DNA from: Tunturiibacter gelidiferens
GTDB lineage: Bacteria > Acidobacteriota > Terriglobia > Terriglobales > Acidobacteriaceae
NCBI RefSeq assembly: GCF_013410115.1
Contig: NZ_JACCCV010000001.1
Coordinates: 496,001-560,000, forward strand
Length of the DNA stretch: 64,000 nucleotides
Direction: 5' to 3'
Both the position numbers and the translations under genes were made by a program. Shown one piece after another: positions 19,043 through 28,739 of the stretch. The stretch's first letter is position 1. Each line of letters opens with the position of its first letter. Under the pieces are notes generated by a model. That model searched no databases. It was given only the letters and a program-made list of their open reading frames with translations, and had not been told where the DNA came from.

Positions 19043-19396
19043 ATAAAGAGATCCTCCGGCGCAGTGGGGCGCATGGAACAATGCACGTTTTGAGCCAAAG
19101 AGTTTGTGATGCAAACACTGTGTTTTGTGCGACGCGGGGAGCAGTTGGCCGTTTTCTGAGCCGAAGTTGTCCGGAAACGGAAATCTCCGTTCGCTGGTGA
19201 ACACCACTGCGTGTGGTTGGCGTTTCGTGAGGAACGACTATGCCAGGCTGGGAGGAGGGTGAAGGTGTGGGCGGAGTGATTAGTACTCTGGCGGGTGGGC
19301 CGGACGCATAACGCAAATGATATTGCATTAGTGTTTGCCAAACTTTTGCGGATATACTTCTCGCAACTGGAAATTTGTCCCTTGGAGAGTGTGAGG
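19043..19396. promoter_or_regulatory. Divergent promoter region between permease and S10 peptidase genes
   Basis: 354 bp separating two divergent starts. An inverted repeat GTTTG-N5-CAAAC at 19102-19116 lies about 60 bp upstream of the permease start and could be an operator (ADOP genes are often under PadR-type control, established knowledge for the group), but the arms are only 5 bp. A second, weaker one (GCAAA...TTTGC) lies near 19314-19339. No confident -35/-10 pair was found. Confidence 0.3.
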
Positions 19397-21076
19397 ATGT
19401 CGAGGAAGCTGGTTCGGATCGGTGTGTCTTGTGGAGTGTTGCTTGCGTCTGCTGCTGTCGCGATGGGGGCCGGGCCGCAGGAGAAGAAAGAGAGCGATAA
19501 AAAGAAAGAACAGAAGCTGGTGGTAACGGGGACCTCAGTGGTAGAGCCTGCGGAGCCGCCGTCGGACTCGACGACGGATGGCTCGGTGACGGTTGCGGGA
19601 CAGGCGATCGCGTACCGGGCGGTGGCGGGTACATTGACGGTGGGGTCAAGTGATTCGCAGGACGCGATGCTGGGGCTGGATGGGAAGATGCTGCCGGATA
19701 CGGGAGAGAAGACGCCTGATCCCGAGAAGCCGGACGAGGCTCCGGCGACGGCGCGGATGTTTTATGTGGCGTACTTCAAGAAGGATGCGCCGGTAGGGCG
19801 GCCGGTGACGTTTTTGTACAACGGCGGGCCGGGGTCGGCGACGATGTGGCTGCATATGGGATCGTTTGGGCCGAGGCGTGTGGTGACCACCGATGCGCAG
19901 CATGATGAGGGAGCGCCTTACAAGATCGTCAACAACGAGTACAGCCTGCTGGACGTGAGCGATGTGGTGTTTATCGATGCGCCGGGGACCGGGTTCAGCA
20001 GGATTATGGGCAAGGACAAAGAGAAGGCGTTCTGGGGTGTGGATCAGGACGCGCATGCGTTCGACCGGTTCATTCGGAGATTTTTGACGAAGTACAACCG
20101 GTGGAACTCGCCGAAGTATTTGTTTGGCGAAAGCTATGGGACGCCGCGCAGCGCGGTGCTGTCAGCTGCTTTGCAGAATGTGGATCTGAACGGGATTGTT
20201 TTGCTGTCGCAGATTTTGAGCTTCGATAACAGCATCGATGGGCCGAAGTGGAATCCCGGTGTGGATCAGGCGTATGCGCTGGGGCTGCCTACGTTTGCGG
20301 CGAGCGCGTTCTATCATCACAAACTGCCGACGCAGCCTGCGGCGCTCGAGCCGTTTCTCGCCGAGGTGGAGCAGTATGCGATCGGCGACTATATGAGCGC
20401 GCTGCTGCAGGGGGCGGAGTTGCCGGAGACGAGGAAGCAGGCGGTGGCGGAGAAGCTGCATCAATATACCGGGCTCCCGGTGACGTATCTGATGCGGGCG
20501 AATCTGCGGGTGACGGGTGCGGCGTTCAGCAAGCAGCTGCAGTTGGATGACGAGACGACGACGGGGCGGCTGGATACGCGCTATAAGGGGCCGGATATTG
20601 ATCCGCTGAGCGCGGACGCAGAGTATGACCCGCAGAGCAATGCGATCTCGTCGGCGTATACGGCGGCGCTGAACCAGTACATGCGGACGGAGCTGAAGTA
20701 TGGCGAGAACCAGACGTACAAGCCGGGAGCTTATGGAGATCCGGACTTTACGTGGGATCTGCGGCACCAGGCTCCGGGTGGTCCGCCGGCAAACTTTCAG
20801 GAGGGCGGGACGAATGTGATGCCGGACCTGGCGTACACGATGAAGTCAAACCCGAAGATGAAGGTGATGCTGGCAGGCGGGTACTTCGACCTGGCGACGC
20901 CTTATTTCGAGGGCAAGTTCGAGATGCATCATCTGCAGATTCCGCAGAAGCTACAGGCGAATATCAGCTATCACTACTACCAGAGCGGGCACATGGTCTA
21001 TGTGAACGAAGATGTGCTGAAGCAGTTTCACGCGGATGTGGCGGCGTTTATCCGGGGGACGGAGGACGGGAAGTAG
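19397..21076 (+). CDS. Secreted S10-family serine carboxypeptidase
   Basis: A 559-residue alpha/beta-hydrolase of peptidase family S10. The N-terminus (MSRKLVRIGVSCGVLLASA) is a signal peptide, followed by a Lys/Glu-rich linker. The oxyanion/substrate region is FLYNGGPGSATMWLH, the nucleophile is Ser246 in FGESYGT, and the triad is completed by Asp498 (GGYFDLATP) and His532 (SGHMVY). The start at 19397 has GGAG about 8 bases upstream and begins the signal peptide; the frame is open upstream but not protein-like. It would release C-terminal residues from peptides outside the cytoplasm. It converges on the GT2 gene with 32 bp between stops. Confidence 0.92.
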   Translation: MSRKLVRIGVSCGVLLASAAVAMGAGPQEKKESDKKKEQKLVVTGTSVVEPAEPPSDSTTDGSVTVAGQAIAYRAVAGTLTVGSSDSQDAMLGLDGKMLPDTGEKTPDPEKPDEAPATARMFYVAYFKKDAPVGRPVTFLYNGGPGSATMWLHMGSFGPRRVVTTDAQHDEGAPYKIVNNEYSLLDVSDVVFIDAPGTGFSRIMGKDKEKAFWGVDQDAHAFDRFIRRFLTKYNRWNSPKYLFGESYGTPRSAVLSAALQNVDLNGIVLLSQILSFDNSIDGPKWNPGVDQAYALGLPTFAASAFYHHKLPTQPAALEPFLAEVEQYAIGDYMSALLQGAELPETRKQAVAEKLHQYTGLPVTYLMRANLRVTGAAFSKQLQLDDETTTGRLDTRYKGPDIDPLSADAEYDPQSNAISSAYTAALNQYMRTELKYGENQTYKPGAYGDPDFTWDLRHQAPGGPPANFQEGGTNVMPDLAYTMKSNPKMKVMLAGGYFDLATPYFEGKFEMHHLQIPQKLQANISYHYYQSGHMVYVNEDVLKQFHADVAAFIRGTEDGK

Positions 21077-21108
21077 ACTCGCGTGATGCTTCCCTGCGGG
21101 CACGAGGG

Positions 21109-22080
21109 TTAGAGGGGCGACTTGCGTTTGTTCTTGAGGCTCTTCATGCGCCACTTCGACTTGGTGATCATCTCTGACAGAATGTATCTGGGTCGAAGGA
21201 GGACGGCTAGAGTTGCATTGCCGACGGTGCGGATGTACCTTCGACCAGCGAAGTGGCCAACCGCTGCTTTGTAGAAGATCTGTGAGAAGTCGACTCTCTC
21301 CTCGTTGATTCGCCGGCGAAGGGGAGTCTGTCGCCGGAACGCGAGGAACTGGTCCCATGTAAGTTCGGGCTCGTTTCTTCTGCGGCGCAACATGCATTCT
21401 CTCAGCCAGCGGACTTTTTTTCGAGTAAGGTGCGCACGAGAGATAGAAGCCGAGCCGCCATGGATGCGGTAATCGAGAAGGATTTCGGGCTGGACGAGGA
21501 TCTTATGTCCTTGTTCTGCGAGACGGTTCCAGAGATCAATGTCCTCGGCGGGCCAAAACTCCTGACGGTATCCACCTGCAGCTTGTACTACGCTCTTGCG
21601 AAGTACGACGGCCGGATGATTGAAACCGATCAGCTTGTTGAGTTGAATTTTTTCTTCAATCTCCTCGTGGGTGAACAGAAAGGAGTTGTCCTGTCCGATG
21701 ACTCTTCCCTTCTCGTCGATGTGATTAACGAGGCTGCTGGCGACGGCCAGCTCAGGGTGCACTTCGAGGAAGGCCAATTGTCGTTCGAGACGGTTCGCGT
21801 GCATGACGTCATCCGCGTGCATGATGAAGACCCTGTCCGAAGAGGCGAGGTCTATGGCTCGATTGAGTGTGACTGCAGTGCCGACATTGGGCTGGCTGAA
21901 GACTTTAATGCGGGGATCGTTCTGCGCGTGAGATTGAACGATGGCCAGCGATCCGTCGGTTGATCCGTCGTCAACCACGATGAGCTCGAAGTCGGTAACG
22001 GTTTGACGGAGGACGCTGGTGATTGCTTCGTGGAGAAAGGCCTCCGCGTTGTAGGTGGGCATTACGACGGAGACGGTCAT
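21109..22080 (-). CDS. Family 2 glycosyltransferase
   Basis: A 323-residue GT-A fold enzyme. It starts with SVVMPTYNAEAFLHEAITSV and has the nucleotide-binding VVDDGSTDGS (35-44) and a metal-binding HADD at 88-91. About residues 200-300 are basic and variable, with no membrane helix, so it is probably a soluble or peripheral transferase adding a sugar to a surface glycan. The acceptor cannot be told. It stands alone, not in an obvious glycan operon; the nearest other glycosyltransferases are about 5 kb away. Confidence 0.9.
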   Translation of the reverse strand: MTVSVVMPTYNAEAFLHEAITSVLRQTVTDFELIVVDDGSTDGSLAIVQSHAQNDPRIKVFSQPNVGTAVTLNRAIDLASSDRVFIMHADDVMHANRLERQLAFLEVHPELAVASSLVNHIDEKGRVIGQDNSFLFTHEEIEEKIQLNKLIGFNHPAVVLRKSVVQAAGGYRQEFWPAEDIDLWNRLAEQGHKILVQPEILLDYRIHGGSASISRAHLTRKKVRWLRECMLRRRRNEPELTWDQFLAFRRQTPLRRRINEERVDFSQIFYKAAVGHFAGRRYIRTVGNATLAVLLRPRYILSEMITKSKWRMKSLKNKRKSPL

Positions 22081-22368
22081 TCAGCCGGAGGCATCTCCTC
22101 GCTGTGGGCGGGAGTCGTGTGAGCCGTGAAGCGCGAAGATGAGATCAGAGGACAATCCTCCTGGAGGAAAAGCTGGCCTGTAAGGGACGATTGTAGATCA
22201 CGGGGTTTACGTTCAGGTTCGCGGAGCCGCCTGGCAGCACGATAGCAGAGTAAAGCGTGTGTGCTCGTTGTGATCCGTTCGCCGGTCCGAAGTTAAGGGG
22301 AGGACGGCTGGTGCGCCGCTTTATATAAGTTGTTGATTTTACGACGGATTATATTCTTGAGAGCCCCA

Positions 22369-22544
22369 AGCTTTGTCCGAAGCTTCACCTGCCTCAGACT
22401 GTAAATACGGAGGACGTCACGGCTTCTGCGGACGCCGGCGTGTTGACAATCACACTGCCCAAGAAGGCGGAGGCTCAGCCAAAGCAGATCAAGGCGCAGG
22501 TGGGCAACGACACCAAGCGGGTTGAGGCGCAGACGGCTCAGTAA
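22369..22544 (+). pseudogene. Truncated, frameshifted Hsp20/alpha-crystallin remnant
   Basis: The plus strand encodes SFVRSFT (22369-22389) and then, one base back in frame, LPQTVNTEDVTASADAGVL continuing with TITLPKKAEAQPKQIKAQVG to a TAA at 22542-22544. This is the C-terminal half of an Hsp20 alpha-crystallin domain (the GVLTITLPK strand is diagnostic), with a one-base deletion at about 22389 and no N-terminal half upstream. It lies 0.86 kb before clpB, another heat-shock gene, suggesting an old stress locus that lost its small heat-shock protein. Confidence 0.8.
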
Positions 22545-23407
22545 CGCTTTGATGCGGTATTGCGGGGGGAGGCTTTCCCCTTTTTCTTTTGGGGCGGAGG
22601 CGTCACAGCATAGCCAGGGTCTGTCCACATCGCTGTTCGCAACGGGCCACCAACCGCCTAACAGGGGCAGGGCGCGCCTGGTTGGCGAGACGGGAGCCAA
22701 GAGTTATCAACGACATATACAACTGTTTCGGCGGCATGTTATAAAGCGCGGTGCGTTCTACGCCCGTGGTGCGAATGTGTTCAAAACTTTCAGTATTGAT
22801 TGGTCTGTTGTGTCTATCCGCCTTTTGCTGCAGGTTCTCGCTCCCAGGCCAGATTTACCGACCGAAGACGAGTATGGCAATTATGTCGGCAACCCTGTCG
22901 GCTGGGACGGCTCTTCGGACGGCCTGAAACAGATATGCCGAATGATGCCGCGGTGCAAGATAACCTGCGGTCGCGCCGCGCTGACTCGTGAGGGTGATGG
23001 TAGCTCCAGACCTGACTCGGACCAGGGAAGGCCAGTGCTCAAAATAGAGTACCCCGACGGCAAGATTGACTATGTCGAGGCAGAGTTGCGTCGACCGACG
23101 ATATCCATGGGTGGAGTTGCGGCCGGGGAAGTGAATGCATAGCCTCGCGGTTCTTGGCTGAGTGGTGCCGGGTGCGGGGAAAGATTTAGCCCGATGGGGT
23201 GGGTGGGCGTGGTTGGGCTTTCGGTGCCTTTTCGCAGAACCGGGAAGGCATTGGGCTAACGTATGTCCCTGTCGCAACAGGGCTTTGCCCACATTTCCGA
23301 ATGTGAGTGAGTTGTTGTCAGATTTCCGCATCTTCTTAAGCATCTCGGACGTCTAATCTAAGCGAAAAGCTCAAAATCTGTGGATTTGGATGGGGAGATA
23401 AAGATTT
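22545..23407. other. 863-bp gap before clpB with possible gene debris
   Basis: No intact gene is supported. From 22775 a short frame of 50 codons starts with a signal-peptide-like sequence (MCSKLSVLIGLLCLSAFCC) and stops at 22927. A different frame reads on from about 22850 to a stop at 23142 with protein-like text (RPVLKIEYPDGKIDYVEAEL). Together they could be a small secreted protein broken by a frameshift, but there is no family match to confirm it. Confidence 0.3.
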
Positions 23408-26077
23408 ATGGCGATCAAGTGGGATCGGTTGACGGTGAAGTCGCAGGAGGCGGTGCAGGCGGCTAGTGGACTTGCTGGGGAGAATGGAAATCCGGAGGTG
23501 ATGCCGCTGCATCTGATGGCGGCGTTGCTGGAGGACCGCGAGGGAGTGGTGATCCCGGTGCTGGAGAAGATTGGGGTGCCGGTGGAGCAACTGTTGTCCG
23601 GGGTGAACTCGGCGATTGCGAAGCTGCCGAAGGTGCAGGGTGGGGGGCAGCCGGGGATGTCGAACGCGCTGCAGAAGGTGCTGGAGCAGGGATTTAAGGA
23701 GGCGGAGAACTTCAAGGACGAGTATGTGTCGACGGAGCATCTGCTGCTGGCCTTGTCGAAGGCGAAGAATGACCCTGTGCAGCTGGCACTGGCGGCGCTG
23801 GGGGGCACGCATGAGGCGATTCTGAAGGCTTTGAGTGCAGTGCGGGGGAGTCAGCGGGTGACGGATCAGAATCCTGAAGGGAAGTTTCAGGCGCTGGAGA
23901 AGTATGCGAAGGATCTGACGGATCTGGCGCGGCGCGGGAAGCTCGATCCGGTGATCGGGCGGGATGAGGAGATTCGCCGGGTGGTGCAGGTGCTGAGTCG
24001 CAGGACCAAGAACAATCCGGTGCTGATCGGGGAGCCGGGCGTGGGCAAGACTGCGATCGTCGAGGGATTGGCGCGAAGGATCTTTCTGGGGGATGTGCCG
24101 GAGATTTTGAAGAACAAGCGTGTGTGCTCGCTGGATCTTGGCGCGATGATCGCAGGGGCGAAGTTTCGCGGGGAGTTCGAGGATCGGCTGAAGGCGGTGT
24201 TGAAGGAGATTGAAGAGTCGAACGGCGAAGTGATTTTGTTCATCGATGAGTTACATACTCTCGTGGGCGCGGGTGCGAGCGAAGGGTCGCTGGATGCGAG
24301 CAATATGCTGAAGCCTGCGCTGGCTCGCGGTGGTCTGCGGGCGATTGGCGCGACGACGCTAAGTGAGTACAAGAAGTACATCGAAAAAGATGCGGCGCTG
24401 GAGCGACGGTTCCAGATTGTGTACGTCGGCGAGCCGAACGTCGAGGATACGGTCGCGATTCTGCGTGGGCTGAAGGAGAAGTATGAGGCTCACCATAAGG
24501 TGCGAATTAAGGATTCGGCGATTGTGGCTGCGGCGGTGCTGAGTCATCGGTATATCTCGGATCGGTTTCTGCCGGATAAGGCGATTGATCTTGTGGATGA
24601 GGCTGCGGCGGCGCTGGCGATTCAGATCGGCTCGGTGCCGGTGGAGATTGATGATCTGGAACGGCGGGCAACCTCGCTTGAGATTGAACGCGCGGCGTTG
24701 AAGCGGGAGAAGGATGCGGGCTCGCAGGAGCGGCTCGAGATTGTGGAGCGCGAGTTGGCCGAGGTGAAGGAGGCATCGGCTGGTCTGCGTGCGCGATGGC
24801 AGAAGGAGCGCGGCGCGATTGGGAAGATTGCGGAGCTGAAGGAGCAGTTGGAGTCGCTGCGGTTTCAGATGGGCGAAGAGACGCGGAAGGGGAACCTCCA
24901 GCGTGCGGCGGAGTTGCAGTATGGCGAGATTCCGAAGCGGGAGGCAGAGCTGCGCGAGTTGACGGCGGAGCAGGATGCGGCGGTCCGGGAAGATGAGGCT
25001 GAGGCGAAGTCTGGCGTTGCTGCTGGAGTTGCGAAGCGGCCTTCGCGGATGTTGAAGGAGGAGGTCGACGAGGAGGATATCGCCGCGGTGGTGTCTAAGT
25101 GGACTGGGATTCCGGTCTCGAAGATGCTGGAGGGCGAGACGCAGAAGCTGGTGCAGATGGAGGAGCGTCTGCGCGAGCGCGTAGTTGGGCAGGATGAGGC
25201 GCTGAGTGCGGTGGCCAATGCGATTCGGCGTTCGCGCGCGGGGTTGAGCGATCCGAAGCGGCCGATTGGTTCGTTTATCTTTCTTGGGCCGACCGGCGTG
25301 GGTAAGACGGAGACGGCGAAGGCGCTGGCGGAGTTCCTGTTCGATGATGAGGCAGCGATGGTGCGGATCGACATGAGCGAGTATATGGAGAGGCATGCCG
25401 TGGCGCGGTTGATTGGAGCGCCTCCCGGGTATGTCGGGTATGACGAGGGCGGACAGTTGACGGAGGCGGTGCGACGCAGGCCGTATTCGGTGATTCTGTT
25501 TGATGAGATTGAGAAGGCCCATCCGGATGTATTCAACGTGCTGCTGCAGGTGCTCGATGATGGGCGGTTGACGGACTCGAAGGGCAGGACGGTTGATTTC
25601 AAAAATACTGTGCTGATCATGACTTCGAATGTTGGCGCGGGGCAGTTGTCGACAGCGTGGGCGCAGGGCGAGGACGGGTTCGAAGAGGCGAAGGTCCGCG
25701 TGATGGATGAACTGCGCAAGCACTTCAAGCCGGAGTTCCTGAATCGCGTGGACGACATCGTGATCTTCCATCCGCTGGCTGATGAGCAGCTGACTCATAT
25801 CGTCGATCTACGTCTGAAGGATCTGCAGAAGTTGCTGGCGGATCGAAAGATTACGCTGGAGCTGACCGATGGTGCCAGGAAGGCGATCTTCAAAGCGGGG
25901 TACGACCGGGCTTATGGGGCGCGTCCTTTGAAGAGAGCGATTCAGCGGCTGGTGCAGGATAAGCTGGCGGTGAAGATTCTGGACGGCAGCGTGCTGCATG
26001 GTGACCATGTGGTGGTGAAGGCTGGAAAGAACGGTCTCGAGTTCAATGTGCAGGGACGCGAGGCTCTAGTTTCGTAA
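23408..26077 (+). CDS. clpB: ATP-dependent disaggregase ClpB
   Basis: An 889-residue Hsp100 chaperone that extracts proteins from aggregates with DnaK. Order: Clp N domain (about 1-150), AAA1 with Walker A GEPGVGKT (Lys214) and Walker B LFIDELH, the long coiled-coil middle domain (about 410-540, rich in Glu/Lys/Arg) that separates ClpB from ClpA/ClpC, AAA2 with Walker A GPTGVGKT (Lys633) and [16 protein letters not shown], then the D2-small domain. Length is slightly above the usual 850-870. GGGGAG lies about 11 bases before the ATG. No CIRCE element was seen upstream. A terminator follows. Confidence 0.97.
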   Translation: MAIKWDRLTVKSQEAVQAASGLAGENGNPEVMPLHLMAALLEDREGVVIPVLEKIGVPVEQLLSGVNSAIAKLPKVQGGGQPGMSNALQKVLEQGFKEAENFKDEYVSTEHLLLALSKAKNDPVQLALAALGGTHEAILKALSAVRGSQRVTDQNPEGKFQALEKYAKDLTDLARRGKLDPVIGRDEEIRRVVQVLSRRTKNNPVLIGEPGVGKTAIVEGLARRIFLGDVPEILKNKRVCSLDLGAMIAGAKFRGEFEDRLKAVLKEIEESNGEVILFIDELHTLVGAGASEGSLDASNMLKPALARGGLRAIGATTLSEYKKYIEKDAALERRFQIVYVGEPNVEDTVAILRGLKEKYEAHHKVRIKDSAIVAAAVLSHRYISDRFLPDKAIDLVDEAAAALAIQIGSVPVEIDDLERRATSLEIERAALKREKDAGSQERLEIVERELAEVKEASAGLRARWQKERGAIGKIAELKEQLESLRFQMGEETRKGNLQRAAELQYGEIPKREAELRELTAEQDAAVREDEAEAKSGVAAGVAKRPSRMLKEEVDEEDIAAVVSKWTGIPVSKMLEGETQKLVQMEERLRERVVGQDEALSAVANAIRRSRAGLSDPKRPIGSFIFLGPTGVGKTETAKALAEFLFDDEAAMVRIDMSEYMERHAVARLIGAPPGYVGYDEGGQLTEAVRRRPYSVILFDEIEKAHPDVFNVLLQVLDDGRLTDSKGRTVDFKNTVLIMTSNVGAGQLSTAWAQGEDGFEEAKVRVMDELRKHFKPEFLNRVDDIVIFHPLADEQLTHIVDLRLKDLQKLLADRKITLELTDGARKAIFKAGYDRAYGARPLKRAIQRLVQDKLAVKILDGSVLHGDHVVVKAGKNGLEFNVQGREALVS

Positions 26078-26104
26078 GAAGGCTGCGGTTTCGTAAAGGA
26101 TGAG

Positions 26105-26133
26105 AGGCCCACGTTTATTGGTGGGCCTTTTTC
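26105..26133 (+). terminator. Intrinsic terminator of clpB
   Basis: Perfect 8-bp stem AGGCCCAC/GTGGGCCT with an 8-base loop, followed by TTTTTCTTT, 28 bp after the clpB stop. It lies between convergent genes and would mainly serve the plus strand. Confidence 0.9.
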
Positions 26134-26138
26134 TTTGC

Positions 26139-27287
26139 TTAGGGGGCGGACTGCACTGCGGGGTGGTGGTACTTCGCGGTGATGAAGTGCAGCATCGGCT
26201 TTTCTATCAGGCGGTAGCAGAGCAGGCCTGCGACAGCGACCAAGAGAGTTGAAAGGAGTACGTTCGGGTCAGCGCCAAGGCTCGCCAGATGAGGGTAGAA
26301 ACGTTCGTAGACGTAGAAGACGGGCAGCGAGACCAGATAGATGGAATAGGAGGCGTCGCCGAGTTGAACGCCGAAGCGTCCGAGAGGTGATCGTATCTGG
26401 GAGGAGCGGAAGACGAGGCCGGCGGTGACCATGGCGGCGGGGATGCCCCAGATCAGGAGGCGATGCCAGCTGAGCGATCCATTGAGGACATTGTTCGCCT
26501 CGATGTCGTATTTGTTAAAGAAGGTGGATAAGACGAGAGGGATTGTTCCAGCGAAGAGCAGGACTGTACCCAGGGCATGGCGCTTGCCGTAACGGGCGAA
26601 GAGGAGGCCAATCAGGCATCCTAAGACGAACTCCAGATTGATGGGATTGGCGAGCAGGATGACGACTGGCCTCTGAAGGCCGATGATGCTCCCAAGCGCG
26701 ATCAGGACGAAGATGGTGAGGATGGTTCTTTCTACGACCCGACCGGCGCCGAAGAAAAGGTTGAGCGTGATGATGTAGTAGAAGAACATCTCGAAGATCA
26801 GGGTCCAGCCGACGAAGATGAGCGGAGGAGGGATGGGGAAGTGCAGGGAGGGTACTAGAAGATAGGAGTTGACCAAAGACGACAGGACGAGATGATGCTG
26901 TTTGAGGTCAACCAGAACAAAGAAGAGGGAGAGAGTCCAGTAGATAGGAAAGATGCGGATGAATCTCCGAAACAGAAAGTCGAGCGCGCTGTGAGCAGAG
27001 CTGGATTTGGGACGGATGTTCATGGCGACGGTAGAAAGAATGAATCCGCTGATGGCGAAGAAGATGTCGACCCCGCAGGCTCCCACACCAGAGAGATTGA
27101 AGAAACGGGTCTCTGCGGGGATGGCGTGATGTGAGACGCTGAAGATGGCATGAACATGGACGACGAGAAGTGCGGCGACGGCGCGAAGGATCTGGATGGA
27201 GTCGTTTTTCTTCATCGTTGAGGCGGCCTTCGCGACGGGAGTCGAGGGGGCGGGTTCGCCGATGAGGGTGGGGACCGGGATGGGCAT
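26139..27287 (-). CDS. Acyltransferase family 3 membrane protein
   Basis: An integral membrane O-acyltransferase (OafA/NodX-like) of about 382 residues with some ten hydrophobic segments. The family N-terminus is visible as SIQILRAVAALLVVHVHAIF, including the conserved His near the end of helix 1. Such enzymes acylate cell-surface sugars or lipids. The frame is open to 27380, only 25 bp from the divergent GT87 start, so an internal start is likely: ATG at 27287 (MPIPV, with AAGG 7 bases upstream) is used here; ATG at 27215 (MKKND) begins the conserved region and is the other good choice. It lies beside polyprenyl-linked glycosyltransferase genes, suggesting a shared envelope glycan. Confidence 0.85.
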   Translation of the reverse strand: MPIPVPTLIGEPAPSTPVAKAASTMKKNDSIQILRAVAALLVVHVHAIFSVSHHAIPAETRFFNLSGVGACGVDIFFAISGFILSTVAMNIRPKSSSAHSALDFLFRRFIRIFPIYWTLSLFFVLVDLKQHHLVLSSLVNSYLLVPSLHFPIPPPLIFVGWTLIFEMFFYYIITLNLFFGAGRVVERTILTIFVLIALGSIIGLQRPVVILLANPINLEFVLGCLIGLLFARYGKRHALGTVLLFAGTIPLVLSTFFNKYDIEANNVLNGSLSWHRLLIWGIPAAMVTAGLVFRSSQIRSPLGRFGVQLGDASYSIYLVSLPVFYVYERFYPHLASLGADPNVLLSTLLVAVAGLLCYRLIEKPMLHFITAKYHHPAVQSAP

Positions 27288-27405
27288 AGGGACGCCTTCA
27301 TGATACATGGGGCGCCGAGACGGAGAGGTGCGGCTCGCAGGTCGAAAGAAGATCAGAATGAAGTCGACCTCTCCTCTCAATAAGGCTGTTTGATAGAGTG
27401 AGAGC

Positions 27406-28707
27406 GTGACGTCCAGGACAGTAGATACTTCAGGCGCCGCTACGCACGGCAGGCGGCTTCTCCTCTTTGTTGTGTGCAGTCTGCTGCTTGCGAACGTTGT
27501 TCAGTGGGGTCTTTGCCGGGCGTTGCATCTGGGCAATCCTGGCAGCATCAAGGGCGACGTCGCAGACTTCATGCACATGCGGCAATGGACCGACTCGTGG
27601 CTGCCGATGATGAAGTCGCTGGATTACTTCGATGCGAATTCTACTAAGCCGATTTACGCGGCTCCGTTGTATGACACGCTGATCTATTCATTGGCGAGTG
27701 AGCTTCCTCTGGTTGCGCTTCGCAGGCTTGGAGTCGGTGATGCGGCGATGCTTCGTCTGCTTGCGTTGTTTTCGTGGCTGTCTGTTGTGGGCGTCGCGGC
27801 GGTGTCGCTTGAGATGGGCCGAAAGCTGTTGCGAATCCGTGGTGCGGAGTTGACGTGGCCGGCGGTTGTTGCGGTGATACTGGCTTGTCTGGGATGTTAT
27901 CCGCTGCTGAAGGGGTATTCGCTGGGGAACGCGCAGACGATGCTTTCTTTTGGCTTTGCGTTGATGCTTTATCTATGGACGTCGGGGCGTGAGCGTGAGG
28001 CAGGAGTTGTGGCGGCGCTGCTTGCGTTTGTGAAGCCACAATATGTGCTACTTCTGGTGTGGATGGTGGTGCGCAAGCGTTGGGGTGCGATGTGGGCGTT
28101 CCTGATCTGCTCTGGTGTTTTGTTGGCGATGTCAGTGGCGGTCTTCGGTTGGCATAACAATCTTGACTATGTGGGCGTGCTGGCGAGTTTGAGTCATAAG
28201 GCGCAGTCGCACTACGCGAACCAGTCGATGTTCGGGACTTTGAACCGCATGATTTTTAACGGCGAGAACCTGGGGTACACGCCGCACGTTTATACCCCGT
28301 ACGTTGCGTGGGTCTATCGAACAACGGTGTTGACGTCGTTGGTGCTGGTTGGGGGAGTGCTGCTGTTTCCGTGGAGAAAGCTGCGGGGATCGACGGCGGA
28401 TATCGCGGCGATGGGTCTGGCATCAGTGGCGGCGTCGCCGATGGCGTGGGAGCATCACTACGGCATTGTGTTCGGAATCTTTGCGTGGTTCTGGTTTGCG
28501 TATGGGTGCTGGGAGGCCAAGAGGCCGTGGTTGTGGGGATTATCGTTTTTTCTTTGCGACAACTTTTTGGCGGCGACTAATCTGCTGGCCGACAGGCGCG
28601 GATGGAATGTGCTGCAGTCTTATATGTACTTCGGAGCGCTTCTTTTACTGGTGCTGCTGATGCGGCTAGCTCGTCGAGCTGAAGGTGCTGAGACCGTCGC
28701 GGCGTAA
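27406..28707 (+). CDS. GT87-family (DUF2029) membrane glycosyltransferase
   Basis: A 433-residue polytopic protein with a GTG start. Helices run throughout. The N-terminal extracytoplasmic loop contains GDVADFMHMRQWTDSW and the middle has the pattern GNAQTMLSFGFALML and AFVKPQYVLLLVW, both typical of GT87/DUF2029, whose known members are polyprenyl-phosphomannose-dependent mannosyltransferases in actinobacteria. Donor and acceptor here are unknown. It faces the acyltransferase gene divergently and converges with the GT39 gene, so it is probably a single-gene transcript. Confidence 0.85.
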   Translation: MTSRTVDTSGAATHGRRLLLFVVCSLLLANVVQWGLCRALHLGNPGSIKGDVADFMHMRQWTDSWLPMMKSLDYFDANSTKPIYAAPLYDTLIYSLASELPLVALRRLGVGDAAMLRLLALFSWLSVVGVAAVSLEMGRKLLRIRGAELTWPAVVAVILACLGCYPLLKGYSLGNAQTMLSFGFALMLYLWTSGREREAGVVAALLAFVKPQYVLLLVWMVVRKRWGAMWAFLICSGVLLAMSVAVFGWHNNLDYVGVLASLSHKAQSHYANQSMFGTLNRMIFNGENLGYTPHVYTPYVAWVYRTTVLTSLVLVGGVLLFPWRKLRGSTADIAAMGLASVAASPMAWEHHYGIVFGIFAWFWFAYGCWEAKRPWLWGLSFFLCDNFLAATNLLADRRGWNVLQSYMYFGALLLLVLLMRLARRAEGAETVAA

Positions 28708-28739
28708 TGGCGGTCATATTAACTCGAGGAATCACAAGA

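Noticed and set aside
22522..23142. 206-codon plus-strand frame in the gap before clpB as a complete gene
   Set aside because: Its first half overlaps the Hsp20 remnant and is not protein-like; only the last part reads reasonably, so at most gene debris is claimed.
24359..25798. 479-codon minus-strand frame inside clpB
   Set aside because: Arg/Leu-rich shadow of the unambiguous clpB gene.
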